A DNA stretch of 64,000 nt. Origin: Paenibacillus sp. W2I17. GTDB taxonomy: Bacteria > Bacillota > Bacilli > Paenibacillales > Paenibacillaceae. Positions 26,173-35,080 of the stretch are shown in pieces. The notes under the pieces are model-generated. The model was not told where the DNA came from and ran no database searches. It saw only the letters and a program-made list of their open reading frames with translations. Numbering within the stretch: the stretch's first letter is position 1; each line of letters opens with the position of its first letter. The DNA lies in NCBI RefSeq assembly GCF_030815985.1, contig NZ_JAUSXM010000001.1, forward strand, positions 2,604,001 through 2,668,000, given 5' to 3'. Made by a program: the position numbers and the translations under genes.

Positions 26173-26835
26173 TTACCCTTTCGTTTTCACCCAACCCTGA
26201 CGATGCGCATAGATGGCCAATTGTGTACGATCGTCCATCTCACATTTCATCAGCAGGTTGCTCACATGTGTTTTGACGGTTTTGATACTGATATGTAATT
26301 CTTCCCCAATGTCTTTGTTGGTCTTTCCCTCTGCAATAAGCAGCAACACTTCCTTCTCCCGTTCAGTCAGACCTGATTCACTCTCTCTCGCTGTACGTTG
26401 TCTGATTCCCCGGGTTAATGCCTGCGACACATCACCTGTCATAACAGGCATGCCTCTATAGGCCCCTTGAAGAGCATAGATCAGTTCTTCAGCAGAGACT
26501 GTCTTCAGTACATAACTTACCGCACCCGCTTCAATCGCTTGCACAACCAGATCGTCCTCCAGGAAACTGGTGAGCATCACAATTTTCATCCCTGGAAATT
26601 CAGTCATGATGGCTTTTGTTGCTTCAGCGCCATTCATTACCGGCATCATCAGATCCATCAGGATCAGATCCGGCATTTCACTATCATTTAACTTACGCAA
26701 CTGATCAAGCGCATCTTGCCCATGGCCCGCTTCTCCCATCACATGAAAAGTAGGTTCCAACATCAGATACGTTTTCAACCCCATTCGTACCATATCATGG
26801 TCATCCACAATCATTACGTTTACTTTCCCACTCAT
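26173..26835 (-). CDS. liaR: LiaR-type response regulator
   Basis: 220-aa NarL-family regulator: receiver (5-125) with Asp11/Asp12 and phospho-Asp61 in LMDLMMP, then LuxR-type HTH (about 155-215, TEREKEVLLLIAEGKTNKDI). Third gene of liaF-liaS-liaR. In Bacillus, LiaR answers to cell-wall antibiotics that act on the lipid II cycle and mostly switches on membrane-protective genes. A palindrome upstream of liaF is a candidate site. GGAG lies five nt before the ATG. Confidence 0.9.
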   Translation of the reverse strand: MSGKVNVMIVDDHDMVRMGLKTYLMLEPTFHVMGEAGHGQDALDQLRKLNDSEMPDLILMDLMMPVMNGAEATKAIMTEFPGMKIVMLTSFLEDDLVVQAIEAGAVSYVLKTVSAEELIYALQGAYRGMPVMTGDVSQALTRGIRQRTARESESGLTEREKEVLLLIAEGKTNKDIGEELHISIKTVKTHVSNLLMKCEMDDRTQLAIYAHRQGWVKTKG

Positions 26836-26853
26836 TCCGTCTCCCCCTCTAGT

Positions 26854-27879
26854 TCATTCAGAAACATTCGGAAATTTCGGGATCAATACCCGTACCGTCG
26901 TTCCCGCTCCCGGCTTCGATATAATCTGAACTTGCCCCCCAAGCTTCTCCGCCCGTTCACGCATGGTAGATAACCCGTATGAACCCGGACGCTCCGCTTG
27001 CTGCAAAAATCCCTGACCATCATCGCTGATGCTCATGCTGATCTGATGTTCACTCTCCCGTATGGACAGACTAACCACTCCCGCCTCTGCATGCTTCACG
27101 ACATTGGCAACTGCCTCCTGAATAACAAGAAACAGCTGGTGCTCAATGGCATCCGAGATTCCGCCATCCAGTTCCAGCTCTTTCACACCTTTAAGACCAT
27201 TCTGCCTGCAATAATCAGGAAACCAACTATCCAGTGCTGCGGTAAGGTCACGCCCTTCCAGTTCTACCGGTCGAAGTTGAGCAATCAGTCCTCGCATCTG
27301 ACGCTGTGCAATATGTGACATCTGGATTAACTGGTCCAGTACTTTACCGCCATGTTCCGGATTCATCTCCAGCAGACGAGGTAAGGACGAAGCCGACATA
27401 TGCATGGCAAACAACTGCTGGCTAACCGTGTCATGGAGGTCCCTTGCCATTCGTTTGCGCTCTTCAAGCACAGCCCGCTCCGAGGCTTGCTCCTTCTCAA
27501 TGACTTCCTGCTCACCGAGGCGCTGAAGCAGTCTCATCTTTTTCTCAATCGAATCCATCATGACATTGAACTCCTGATAGACACGACCAAACGAAGCGTC
27601 ATCCGCTTCAGGCATGCGCACCGCCAGATTACCCTTGGACACTTTCAACATGTTGAGATCAAGCAGGTCGATCTTGCGTTGGAGTCGTAATGCAGCGATA
27701 TATCCGGTGATAACGGTGGCCAGCACAACAACGGCAACATAGGTCCATGCCCGCTGACGACCAGCCCCCATCAACACCTCTCCATACAATAGATAGAATC
27801 CGCCCAGCGTAATCAGACCAGTTAGCGCAAAATACATCATCAGTTCCCATTTATTGGCCTTGAGAATTGTTCGAATCAT
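26854..27879 (-). CDS. liaS: LiaS-type sensor histidine kinase
   Basis: 341 aa, intramembrane-sensing kinase: two helices (about 14-33 and 46-64) with almost no extracellular loop, HAMP-like region, then HisKA_3 with phospho-His149 in ARDLHDTVSQQ and an HATPase domain (DDGQGF, GLSTMRERAEKLGG). Such kinases do not read a ligand directly and rely on LiaF, whose gene ends three bases upstream. 18 nt separate it from liaR. Confidence 0.92.
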   Translation of the reverse strand: MIRTILKANKWELMMYFALTGLITLGGFYLLYGEVLMGAGRQRAWTYVAVVVLATVITGYIAALRLQRKIDLLDLNMLKVSKGNLAVRMPEADDASFGRVYQEFNVMMDSIEKKMRLLQRLGEQEVIEKEQASERAVLEERKRMARDLHDTVSQQLFAMHMSASSLPRLLEMNPEHGGKVLDQLIQMSHIAQRQMRGLIAQLRPVELEGRDLTAALDSWFPDYCRQNGLKGVKELELDGGISDAIEHQLFLVIQEAVANVVKHAEAGVVSLSIRESEHQISMSISDDGQGFLQQAERPGSYGLSTMRERAEKLGGQVQIISKPGAGTTVRVLIPKFPNVSE

Positions 27880-27882
27880 GCG

Positions 27883-28911
27883 TTAACCCACCTTATTCAC
27901 TTTGACGTCTCCGATAAACACACTTACAATAATCCGTACTTTTTTGCTTGCTTCATGGTAATGGGCAGTTTCAGCCTGGGCACTACTCAGGAATCCGCCG
28001 CGTTTCTGGTTCAACAGTGACATATCTCCAATGAAGGAATTTGTCGTCACCGTCACACCCAGATCCATATCTTCTGGAACAAATACTTTCACATCCCCAA
28101 TAAATGAAGAAATGACAATCTTTGTCTCCCCATAAGGAATCTGTGCCTTGGTCAAATCAATTACAGTATCTCCGATAAAAGCCGAGATGTTCATTGGTTT
28201 CAACGAGAACACTTCCTGCCCCATGTACAGATCACCGATGAACGCCGATTTGTTAATGGTATTGCCACTGCCATAATCCCCATAACCATTTCCGTAGCCA
28301 TCACCATAATGTTCTCCATATCCGGTATCGTTAGAGTTATACGATTGATGTTTCTTCTTATACTGTTGCCCTTGTGATGATGAATCCGTTGATCCTGTGA
28401 AATGAGGGCCATGTGCATCGTTCTTCTGTTCCTGTTTTGGTTTGCCAAATGTTTTCTCGAACTGTTCGTCAAACGACGAAGGCATCTCCAGATCCTCCGG
28501 AGCCAACGGTTTATAAGGTTGCTCAGGTGCTGGAGGTGGCTGCATCTTGTCATGATGTCTCCGATCACGACGTCGTGGCCCAATCAGTACAAATAATCCT
28601 CCGCCAATCAGCATAACCGGGATCAGATAACGAATGAACTCCCCCATGGAGTAATCAATCCATCCCAGGTTACGGGCAAGAAAGTAACCACCAATAGCCA
28701 GTACAATTACCGGTCCAATAAAGGCGTAGCCCCCGTTGCGACGAATCTCGGAGATTCCTTTGACCCCCCACCAGATTAGAAATAACGGCCAATATGTTCT
28801 GAAAATATATCCTACATCAATGTCATATCCCAATTGTCTGAACAAGATCATCGCACCAATAGCAATAAGAGGTATGCCAACCCACCAGCGGTCACGCGTC
28901 GATCGTTTCAT
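27883..28911 (-). CDS. liaF: LiaF-type membrane regulator with FIGD repeats
   Basis: 342 aa. The first 100 residues hold about four membrane helices. A long hydrophilic linker rich in Gln, His, Gly and Tyr follows (about 115-225), then a C-terminal domain in which the motif FIGD recurs five times, each heading a beta-strand, as in the LiaF/YvqF (DUF2154) fold. LiaF inhibits LiaS in the absence of envelope stress. The linker makes this protein about 100 residues longer than B. subtilis LiaF. First gene of the operon; AGGAG precedes the ATG. Confidence 0.9.
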   Translation of the reverse strand: MKRSTRDRWWVGIPLIAIGAMILFRQLGYDIDVGYIFRTYWPLFLIWWGVKGISEIRRNGGYAFIGPVIVLAIGGYFLARNLGWIDYSMGEFIRYLIPVMLIGGGLFVLIGPRRRDRRHHDKMQPPPAPEQPYKPLAPEDLEMPSSFDEQFEKTFGKPKQEQKNDAHGPHFTGSTDSSSQGQQYKKKHQSYNSNDTGYGEHYGDGYGNGYGDYGSGNTINKSAFIGDLYMGQEVFSLKPMNISAFIGDTVIDLTKAQIPYGETKIVISSFIGDVKVFVPEDMDLGVTVTTNSFIGDMSLLNQKRGGFLSSAQAETAHYHEASKKVRIIVSVFIGDVKVNKVG

Positions 28912-28991
28912 CGGTCATGTCTCCTTTGTCTGTATTATGTATCCAGTGTAACTCAGACAAGACAATGAGAACAGCGGCGGCAGATGGAATT

Positions 28992-29015
28992 CATCTCGGT
29001 CTCGAGACTGAGATG
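28992..29015 (-). promoter_or_regulatory. Palindrome upstream of liaFSR, candidate LiaR operator
   Basis: CATCTCGGTCTC and GAGACTGAGATG form a 24-bp palindrome with a single mismatched pair. It is about 80 nt upstream of liaF, where an autoregulatory LiaR site would be expected. Binding by LiaR is inference. Confidence 0.55.
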
Positions 29016-29048
29016 GGAGGATATTAATGTAAAAAACTTCGCATATGT

Positions 29049-29078
29049 AAAACACCCCGGAGCTACTGCTCCAGGGTG
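29049..29078 (-). terminator. Terminator of the SASP-like gene
   Basis: CACCCCGGAGC (29053-29063) pairs with GCTCCAGGGTG (29068-29078), one mismatch, then TTTT on the minus strand. Confidence 0.85.
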
Positions 29079-29109
29079 CTGAATCATCATTAGATTAATG
29101 AATCTTCAA

Positions 29110-29325
29110 TTATTTTTTGTATTTTGATGTTTTGCCTTGACCTTGGCCAGTCTGGCCTGTGTTTTCTACACCGAACTCGGCATTGTATTTTTCATCAGGT
29201 GTTTGGAAATTATCTTGTACTTTGTTTTGAGCGGATTGCTTCACTTTTGCTGCTGCATTCTCTTCTCCAAACTCTGCATTGTACTTCTCGTTTGGCGTTT
29301 GGTACCCTTGTGATTTCTTAGCCAC
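29110..29325 (-). CDS. Gamma-type small acid-soluble spore protein-like repeat protein
   Basis: 71 aa, hydrophilic, without cysteine or membrane segment. It is built of two near-identical repeats, QTPNEKYNAEFGEEN (9-23) and QTPDEKYNAEFGVEN (41-55), joined by a Lys/Gln/Ala-rich spacer. This design recalls gamma-SASP (SspE), where repeats end in the GPR-protease site TEFASE; here the equivalent is AEFGEE/AEFGVE. Expression from a sigma-G-type promoter (29391-29421) supports a role as an amino-acid reserve in the spore. The start is a GTG with AGAGGTGAT upstream. Exact family assignment is not certain. Confidence 0.75.
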   Translation of the reverse strand: MAKKSQGYQTPNEKYNAEFGEENAAAKVKQSAQNKVQDNFQTPDEKYNAEFGVENTGQTGQGQGKTSKYKK

Positions 29326-29390
29326 AACGAATCACCTCTCTCTTCATATTTACGATGCATTGCTGCACCGCGGGGTTCGTCCCCAGTCAA

Positions 29391-29421
29391 TATTATGTGG
29401 AGAGAGCACTTCTGTTATTCA
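29391..29421 (-). promoter_or_regulatory. Sigma-G-type promoter of the SASP-like gene
   Basis: TGAATA (29421-29416) matches the sigma-G -35 exactly, and after 18 nt CATAATA (29397-29391) matches the -10 CATACTA at six of seven positions. Its transcript would begin about 60 nt before the GTG. Confidence 0.7.
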
Positions 29422-29436
29422 TGTTCACATGTGAAA

Positions 29437-30228
29437 TTAAATGGCCTTGTCCAGCCAGGAATCCGGTACAGATTTGTACACATCAATCGCATCGGCCAAC
29501 TCGCTGAGCATCTTTTCTGTACACTTTCCAGCGCCTTGCCTGATCACCTGTACCTCCACATCCTTTTTGCCCCACTCTTTGTACACTTGCTTGGTTGTCG
29601 GGAAATACAGATCAATCTTATTACCTTTGATCGCTGAACCGGTATCTGCAACAATTCCGTATCCATAGCCCGGAATATACAGAATGGAACCCATTGGGAA
29701 CAACTTCGGATCAGCTGCAATCGTGGAAACTGTTTCTTTATCACGACGTACTTTGACACCAGAATACGTAATTCCGTATTGAGGATGTTTGGGTCCTTTT
29801 CCTGTAGACTCCACACCTGCCGTATATCCCGTTGCTGTAACCTTTTGTGTACCCAGGATTTGTTCTGAACGCGGAGCAAGCACCGGCATAGACGGATCTG
29901 CCACTTGTTTTTCTGGAAGCTCAGGTCTTGGAATGACCATTGGTTGTGGTGACCACAATAAAGCCATATACACCATGGTCGTCAGCTGGGCTTCATCGCT
30001 GTATTGATGGCTGACCTGTTCCGGAAATTCTTGACTAGACTTGCTCGAAGTTTCAATAATCGGACCTTCACTGCTGCTGCTCTGACTCTCGACATGCAGT
30101 ACTGTTCTTTCCTCTTCAAATGTATAGGCATCCGCCTGATTCAGGTTAATCATCATCCCGGCGAACATCACACAGCCAACCAATAAACCCCGTATATGTT
30201 TCTTTTGAATTGAGAATTGCTTTTTCAT
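29437..30228 (-). CDS. Exported 3D-domain protein
   Basis: 263 aa. A basic N-terminus and hydrophobic stretch (about 12-30) ending near ADA give a signal peptide. After a variable Ser/Pro-rich region, the 3D domain (named for three Asp; MltA/RlpA-like double-psi barrel) covers about residues 125-225, including [19 protein letters not shown] and [17 protein letters not shown]. Relatives are YocH-type cell-wall hydrolases and the C-terminus of germination proteins (YabE/YuiC). A role in peptidoglycan turnover is likely. LysM domains, common in YocH, are absent. Confidence 0.88.
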   Translation of the reverse strand: MKKQFSIQKKHIRGLLVGCVMFAGMMINLNQADAYTFEEERTVLHVESQSSSSEGPIIETSSKSSQEFPEQVSHQYSDEAQLTTMVYMALLWSPQPMVIPRPELPEKQVADPSMPVLAPRSEQILGTQKVTATGYTAGVESTGKGPKHPQYGITYSGVKVRRDKETVSTIAADPKLFPMGSILYIPGYGYGIVADTGSAIKGNKIDLYFPTTKQVYKEWGKKDVEVQVIRQGAGKCTEKMLSELADAIDVYKSVPDSWLDKAI

Positions 30229-30301
30229 TGTATAACCTCCCCCTCACTGCAAAGGTTTTCCAAAAAGCAATTAATCTATACTTTTTACTGCAAACACTAC
30301 G

Positions 30302-30348
30302 AAAAAACGCCTGAATAACATAGGTCAATCCCATGTTATCCAGGCGTT
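30302..30348 (-). terminator. Terminator of thrS
   Basis: AACGCCTG (30306-30313) pairs with CAGGCGTT (30341-30348), with ATAACAT/ATGTTAT continuing inside; six T residues follow on the minus strand. Confidence 0.9.
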
Positions 30349-30404
30349 ATGCAGAGTGATCAGCGCAACTTATGCACTGGTTATCTGATAGTTCATATGT
30401 TCAT

Positions 30405-32342
30405 TTATACCAAACGTGTTGCAATTTCTTCTTTCAATTGAGCGATAATTTCATCGACCGGTTTCATGCCCAGATCGCCTTCTCCACGCTTACGCACAGA
30501 TACTGCTTCTGCATTACGCTCATTCTCACCAACAACAAACATATAAGGCATTTTCTCAAGCTGCGCCTCACGGATTTTATATCCAAGCTTCTCATTCCGC
30601 AGATCGGCTTCAGCAGAGATTCCCGCACGTTTCAGCTTCGCTTCCACTTCACGCGCATAATCGTCGAAGTTTCCCGATACCGGGATCACTTTTGCCTGAA
30701 CCGGAGACAACCACAGCGGGAAAGCTCCTGCAAAGTTCTCCAGCAAAAATGCTGTGAAACGTTCCATTGTACTAATTACACCGCGGTGAATAACGACCGG
30801 ACGATGTTTCTGTCCGTCATCTCCCACATATTCAAGTTCAAAGCGCTCAGGCAACAGGAAGTCCAGTTGAACCGTAGACAATGTCTCTTCTTTGCCCAAG
30901 GCTGTTTTGATCTGCACATCCAGTTTCGGACCGTAGAACGCCGCTTCACCTTCAGCTTCATAGAAAGGAAGGTCAAGTTCTTCCACAACTTCACGCAGCA
31001 TGCGTTGCGACATCTCCCACATCTCGTCGTTCTGGAAGTATTTCTCGGTATCCTTCGGATCGCGATAGGACAGACGGAAACGGTATTCGTTAATACCGAA
31101 ATCCTTGTACACTGTTTGAATCAACTCGATAACACGAGCGAACTCTTCTTTGATCTGATCCGGCCGCGCAAAAATGTGTGAGTCGTTCAGTGTCATTGCA
31201 CGTACACGATGCAGACCTGTTAATGCCCCCGACATTTCATAACGGTGCATCATACCAAGCTCGGCAATCCGGATTGGCAGATCACGGTAGCTGTGCATGC
31301 TGGACTTGTACACCATCATATGGTGAGGACAGTTCATTGGACGGAGAACGAGTTCCTCGTTATCCATAACCATTTTCGGGAACATATCTTCCTGGTAGTG
31401 CTCCCAGTGTCCAGATGTTTTGTACAATTCCACGTTACCCAGAACCGGTGTGTATACATGCTGGTATCCCAGGCTTTCTTCCAGATCCACAATATAACGC
31501 TCCAGAGTACGGCGCAGCTTCGCACCGTTAGGCAACCAGATTGGGAGGCCTTGACCAACCAGTTGGGAGAATGTGAACATTTCCAACTCTTTACCCAACT
31601 TGCGGTGATCCCGTTTGCGAGCTTCTTCGAGGAAGTGCAGATGCTCGTCCAGCTGAGCTTTTTTCACAAAAGCTGTACCATAGATACGTTGAAGCATTTT
31701 GTTTTTGCTATCTCCACGCCAGTAAGCACCCGCGACATTCATCAGTTTGAACACTTTGATTTTGCTAGTTGACGGTACGTGAGGGCCACGACACAAGTCG
31801 AAGAATTCACCTTGCTCATAAATCGTGATCACGCTGTCCGCTGGCAAATCACGAATCAACTCAAGTTTGTAAGGATCGCCCACTTCTTCAAACGTTTTGA
31901 TTGCATCCTCACGGCTAACTTCCTTACGTACAATTGGCAAGTTCTCGTTCACAATACGTTCCATTTCCTTCTCGATCTTTTGCAGATCTTCAGGATTGAG
32001 CGCATGTTCGAGGTCCATATCATAGTAGAAACCATCTTCAATGACAGGGCCGATACCGAGGCGTACCTCTTTGTTACCATATAAACGTTTCACTGCTTGA
32101 GCCATCAAGTGAGCTGTACTATGACGCATCACTTCAAGTCCTTCTGGTGAATCCAGAGTTACGATCTCCACCAATGCTCCCTCATGAAGTGTTGTGGACA
32201 AGTCCACCACGATACCATCCAGCTTGCCGGCTACGGCATTTTTGCGCAATCCGCTGCTAATCGAAGCGGCTACGTCCTCAATGGTGCTGCCATCCGCGTA
32301 CTCACGCACCGAACCATCCGGTAATTTAATGTTCACTGCCAT
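30405..32342 (-). CDS. thrS: Threonyl-tRNA synthetase
   Basis: 645-aa class II synthetase with the usual order: TGS domain (1-62), editing domain with the HxxxH-type motif [11 protein letters not shown], catalytic core with the zinc site CPHHMM and motif 2 around [13 protein letters not shown], and C-terminal anticodon domain (about 540-645). The ATG at 32342 has AGGAGG ten nt upstream; an in-frame ATG nine bases earlier touches the ribosome site. It is controlled by a T-box leader at 32435-32684. ytxC lies upstream, the same order as in Bacillus. Confidence 0.97.
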   Translation of the reverse strand: MAVNIKLPDGSVREYADGSTIEDVAASISSGLRKNAVAGKLDGIVVDLSTTLHEGALVEIVTLDSPEGLEVMRHSTAHLMAQAVKRLYGNKEVRLGIGPVIEDGFYYDMDLEHALNPEDLQKIEKEMERIVNENLPIVRKEVSREDAIKTFEEVGDPYKLELIRDLPADSVITIYEQGEFFDLCRGPHVPSTSKIKVFKLMNVAGAYWRGDSKNKMLQRIYGTAFVKKAQLDEHLHFLEEARKRDHRKLGKELEMFTFSQLVGQGLPIWLPNGAKLRRTLERYIVDLEESLGYQHVYTPVLGNVELYKTSGHWEHYQEDMFPKMVMDNEELVLRPMNCPHHMMVYKSSMHSYRDLPIRIAELGMMHRYEMSGALTGLHRVRAMTLNDSHIFARPDQIKEEFARVIELIQTVYKDFGINEYRFRLSYRDPKDTEKYFQNDEMWEMSQRMLREVVEELDLPFYEAEGEAAFYGPKLDVQIKTALGKEETLSTVQLDFLLPERFELEYVGDDGQKHRPVVIHRGVISTMERFTAFLLENFAGAFPLWLSPVQAKVIPVSGNFDDYAREVEAKLKRAGISAEADLRNEKLGYKIREAQLEKMPYMFVVGENERNAEAVSVRKRGEGDLGMKPVDEIIAQLKEEIATRLV

Positions 32343-32434
32343 TTGTCTCATTCCTCCTGTTAATGTAACCTTCATGTCCAGATATTTATGGACTGATTAT
32401 CTATTGCTATTCCAGTCATTTTGCAAAGGAACGC

Positions 32435-32684
32435 AAAAAACACCCGTCCCGGCAAAGGGACGAGTGATATATACTCGTGGTTCCACCCTAATTCAGCTGA
32501 TTCATCCATATTCGGAAATACAGCCCTCATTGGCATGACGGTAACGGGCATGACCCGGCAGATCCTTACTCGCGGATAATCCCCAATAAAGGCGATATTC
32601 TAACTCCACTTTCAAAATTGCAGCTACAAAGGGGTAAACCATACGTGATATCCGGAGGAAATTTCAGCCTAGGTTCCTCTCTCT
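32435..32684 (-). promoter_or_regulatory. T-box riboswitch of thrS
   Basis: The minus-strand leader contains the T-box bulge sequence AGGGTGGAACCACG (32489-32476), directly followed by the terminator CACCCGTCCC/GGGACGAGTG (32441-32466) and a T run to 32435. Uncharged tRNA-Thr would pair with the bulge and favour the antiterminator. A -35 TTGACA is at 32719-32714; the -10 (CAAGAT, 32696-32691) is weak. I could not place the specifier codon with confidence. Confidence 0.9.
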
Positions 32685-32757
32685 GCACCGATCTTGCGTG
32701 TGGTTGTTGTCTTTGTCAACGCTTTTGGTTCAATGGTTCTCATGAAAAATTCATGGA

Positions 32758-33702
32758 TCAACAGTTATTATAATTGCCGAGATCACTTGCGTCAAGACCT
32801 GTCAACAATCCTGAGCGCAGCACTTCGCATTCCGGGCAATGATGACATATTTGCACTTTGTCTTCAAAGATCTGGCATATGGTTGAGATGATTGGCAGAT
32901 CCGGGGTGCGTGTATGAAGCATGACCTTCTCAGGAGAGATCGAGATGAGTGTACTTACAATCATATCTTCAATATCCATCTCCAGTTCCAGACCCGGCAT
33001 TTCTACAACAACCTGTTCATCCTTTTGCACGGGTAACAGATTAAGTCCAGCATCCAGGACCTGAAATTCATGCATTCCCTTGTGTACAAGATGAACCAGA
33101 GGAACTTTGGCTTCTTGAAAAAACACAAAATATTTTAACAGCCCCATAAACTCTTCATACTGCCGATCCATCCAAAATTCATCCAGCGCATACTCCACTA
33201 ATTCCTGAAGTTCCTGCTTATATGGCCGTATACGGAAATTGATAATACCTTCAAGGTGAAAAAAGTGAACATCTTCCAGATCCTGCCGTAGTCCACTGGC
33301 TAACGTAGTACGGCGGCGCTCCCGAAGTCCGGGCTGATCCAGATCACCATTTAATAGAAGTGGCATGCAGATTCGATTGACCTTTTCCACCTCATGCTCA
33401 TCCATGACAGAACACGCCTTGGCGATCATAGCCTCCACCATGCTCCTTTCTTGTGTCTCCATAATGAAGTCGGCGAGTCCAAGGGAGAGCAGATCACTAA
33501 TCCGGGGAAGCCATTGCTGGAAGTCTTCGTGATTCTCATTCCCTCTGCACACCCAGGTTGCTCTTCCATCATTATGTTTGAAGGTGAGCCGGAATCCTCT
33601 TTTACTTATATGTAAACCTTTGGTTTTTTCCTTGACACAACGATAAAATTGATCCGCTTCCTCTTGCCCTGATACATCGGTCCATACAGCAAACAGTTCC
33701 AC
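32758..33702 (-). CDS. ytxC: Sporulation protein YtxC-like
   Basis: 314-aa protein of the YtxC family, named as putative sporulation proteins; molecular role unknown. No membrane segment or signal peptide. A cysteine cluster, CHHCPEC, lies near the C-terminus (about residue 290), which could bind metal. It is upstream of thrS as in Bacillus, which supports the assignment. The start is taken at the GTG at 33702 with AAAGGAG eight nt upstream, rather than the GTG at 33711 that overlaps the ribosome site. A sigma-E-like promoter precedes it. Confidence 0.8.
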   Translation of the reverse strand: MELFAVWTDVSGQEEADQFYRCVKEKTKGLHISKRGFRLTFKHNDGRATWVCRGNENHEDFQQWLPRISDLLSLGLADFIMETQERSMVEAMIAKACSVMDEHEVEKVNRICMPLLLNGDLDQPGLRERRRTTLASGLRQDLEDVHFFHLEGIINFRIRPYKQELQELVEYALDEFWMDRQYEEFMGLLKYFVFFQEAKVPLVHLVHKGMHEFQVLDAGLNLLPVQKDEQVVVEMPGLELEMDIEDMIVSTLISISPEKVMLHTRTPDLPIISTICQIFEDKVQICHHCPECEVLRSGLLTGLDASDLGNYNNC

Positions 33703-33730
33703 AAGAATCACTCCTTTCCTTCCTGTTCAA

Positions 33731-33759
33731 AGTATATGGCAAGGCCGATGGGGATATAC
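33731..33759 (-). promoter_or_regulatory. Sigma-E-like promoter of ytxC
   Basis: On the minus strand GTATATC (33759-33753), a 14-nt spacer and CATATACT (33738-33731). The -10 fits the sigma-E consensus CATACANT at all but one position, and the spacing is typical. Confidence 0.5.
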
Positions 33760-33832
33760 GAAGCGGATTGATGGAAAGCGTGTCATGATTTCTCAGTATA
33801 TTATGAAGAGGTTTGGAGTTAAGACAAAAATG

Positions 33833-33851
33833 TGTTATTATTTTAATAACA
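33833..33851 (+). promoter_or_regulatory. Inverted repeat over the promoter of the 134-aa membrane protein
   Basis: TGTTATT-ATTTT-AATAACA is a perfect 7-bp inverted repeat. It overlaps a possible -10 (TATTAT, 33836-33841) that lies 17 nt after TTGGAG. It looks like an operator; the protein that binds is unknown. Confidence 0.5.
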
Positions 33852-33882
33852 GTATGTTTCACGGAAAAGGAGGGAAGCCAAA

Positions 33883-34287
33883 ATGAGACAACAACTTAGA
33901 ATACTCCACTACACTATTATTATCATTTTGTGCGTTTTCCAAGCCTTGTGCTTCCCTATTCCGATGCAGACCGAATCTGCCGTTGGGGTGTCTGTAGAAG
34001 CAACTTCCAACAAGGAAGTGCTGTTGCAAATACCCGAATCCCAGCAGAAACCGGTCATTCGCAAATACCCACAAGTTATGTCCAAGCTGATTGCGGTTAC
34101 GCATAATAAGCCTGTCTTTCTTGTCCTCGCATTGTTATTGATGCTGCGAATCCCTACAACGGGTCTGTCCTTTAAACCGTGGTATTGTCTGTTTAAACGC
34201 AGATTATTTCTGCTACCTATTAAGTTTACCAGCATGTATGTATCCCTCACCCCTATAGCACCAAAATACGTGAACGCTCTTCACTAG
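33883..34287 (+). CDS. Unknown 134-aa membrane protein
   Basis: Not recognised. A hydrophobic helix at about 8-25 is followed by a hydrophilic segment (30-72), a second helix (about 76-90) and a basic aromatic-rich tail. A very good ribosome site (AAGGAGGG) and ATG support translation. It stands divergent from ytxC, behind a perfect inverted repeat. A 113-codon frame overlaps on the other strand but has no comparable start signals. It might be a small envelope or sporulation protein; there is no direct evidence. Confidence 0.6.
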   Translation: MRQQLRILHYTIIIILCVFQALCFPIPMQTESAVGVSVEATSNKEVLLQIPESQQKPVIRKYPQVMSKLIAVTHNKPVFLVLALLLMLRIPTTGLSFKPWYCLFKRRLFLLPIKFTSMYVSLTPIAPKYVNALH

Positions 34288-34345
34288 CCGTTACGACGTA
34301 TTTACAGGTTGCTTTTGCATAGAGACGCCTCTGTATTTAAAGACG

Positions 34346-34382
34346 GTGTGCTTGTGCATAACTTATAACCCTTTTAGCACAC
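34346..34382 (+). terminator. Hairpin in the leader region of the antiporter operon
   Basis: GTGTGCT (34346-34352) pairs with AGCACAC (34376-34382) with a 23-nt loop and no T run. It lies in the 294-nt gap before khtT and may end the upstream gene or be part of a leader. No c-di-AMP riboswitch core was recognised. Confidence 0.3.
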
Positions 34383-34581
34383 GTTAGATAAACCCATGTT
34401 TATGACAGTACCTATTTTTGTTGTACCTACACCGACAAATTCAAATCATATGGCTGTGTCAGGAATTTCTGGCTCTGTTTACCCGCATCTTTTGATGTTC
34501 CTTTGAGCAGCAGATTAATCATTTTCGGGAAATAAGCCTGTCTTCTGTGGCCAGCCCCTAATTATAAGGAGGCAACAATCC

Positions 34582-35076
34582 ATGGATGTACGCGAAACAG
34601 ACTTGCCGGGAATCGGCAAAAAATTTCAGATTGAAACAAGCAGCGGTGATAAAATTGTCATTATTATTCACGATGACGGTCGCCGGGAAATGTACCACTT
34701 CGAGTATGATGATCCCGATCAAAGCATCTCGATGATCACACTTGACGATTACGAAGCACGACAGATTGCTGCTATTGTTGGCGGATTAACTTACAAACCA
34801 AAGCAGCTTGAAAATATTGAAGTAACGTTTGACGACCTGATTATCGAGTGGTACAAAATCGAACCATCCTTTGGGAGTATCGGCAAATCCATCGGTGAAT
34901 TGGACGTACGTCAAAACTCTGGGGCAACGGTTATCGCCGTTGTAGAGAAAAATCACAAAAAACATATCAGCCCAGGTCCGGAGGTAGTTATCAGTGCAGA
35001 ATCCACGGTGGTAGCCGTTGGCGAACGCAATCAGCAGAAACTGTTTAAATCCCTCCTCCTGACTGGAAGGGGGTAA
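34582..35076 (+). CDS. khtT: K+/H+ antiporter regulatory subunit, KhtT type
   Basis: 164 aa, cytosolic. The N-terminal half (1-70) is the KhtT-specific domain; the second half (about 75-160) is an RCK_C/TrkA-C domain with [21 protein letters not shown], which in B. subtilis KhtT binds c-di-AMP. It sits four nt upstream of the antiporter gene. By homology it gates K+ efflux in response to c-di-AMP and pH. GGAGG lies about nine nt before the ATG. Confidence 0.9.
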   Translation: MDVRETDLPGIGKKFQIETSSGDKIVIIIHDDGRREMYHFEYDDPDQSISMITLDDYEARQIAAIVGGLTYKPKQLENIEVTFDDLIIEWYKIEPSFGSIGKSIGELDVRQNSGATVIAVVEKNHKKHISPGPEVVISAESTVVAVGERNQQKLFKSLLLTGRG

Positions 35077-35080
35077 ATAG

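Noticed and set aside
30372..31181. 269-codon plus-strand open frame across thrS
   Set aside because: Antisense to the C-terminal half of threonyl-tRNA synthetase, begins inside its terminator region, and has noise-like composition.
33909..34250. 113-codon minus-strand frame opposite the 134-aa membrane protein
   Set aside because: No ribosome site; the plus frame has a strong one and an operator-like repeat.
34288..34581. c-di-AMP (ydaO) riboswitch before khtTU
   Set aside because: Would fit K+ antiporter genes, but the conserved core is not visible; only a simple hairpin was seen.
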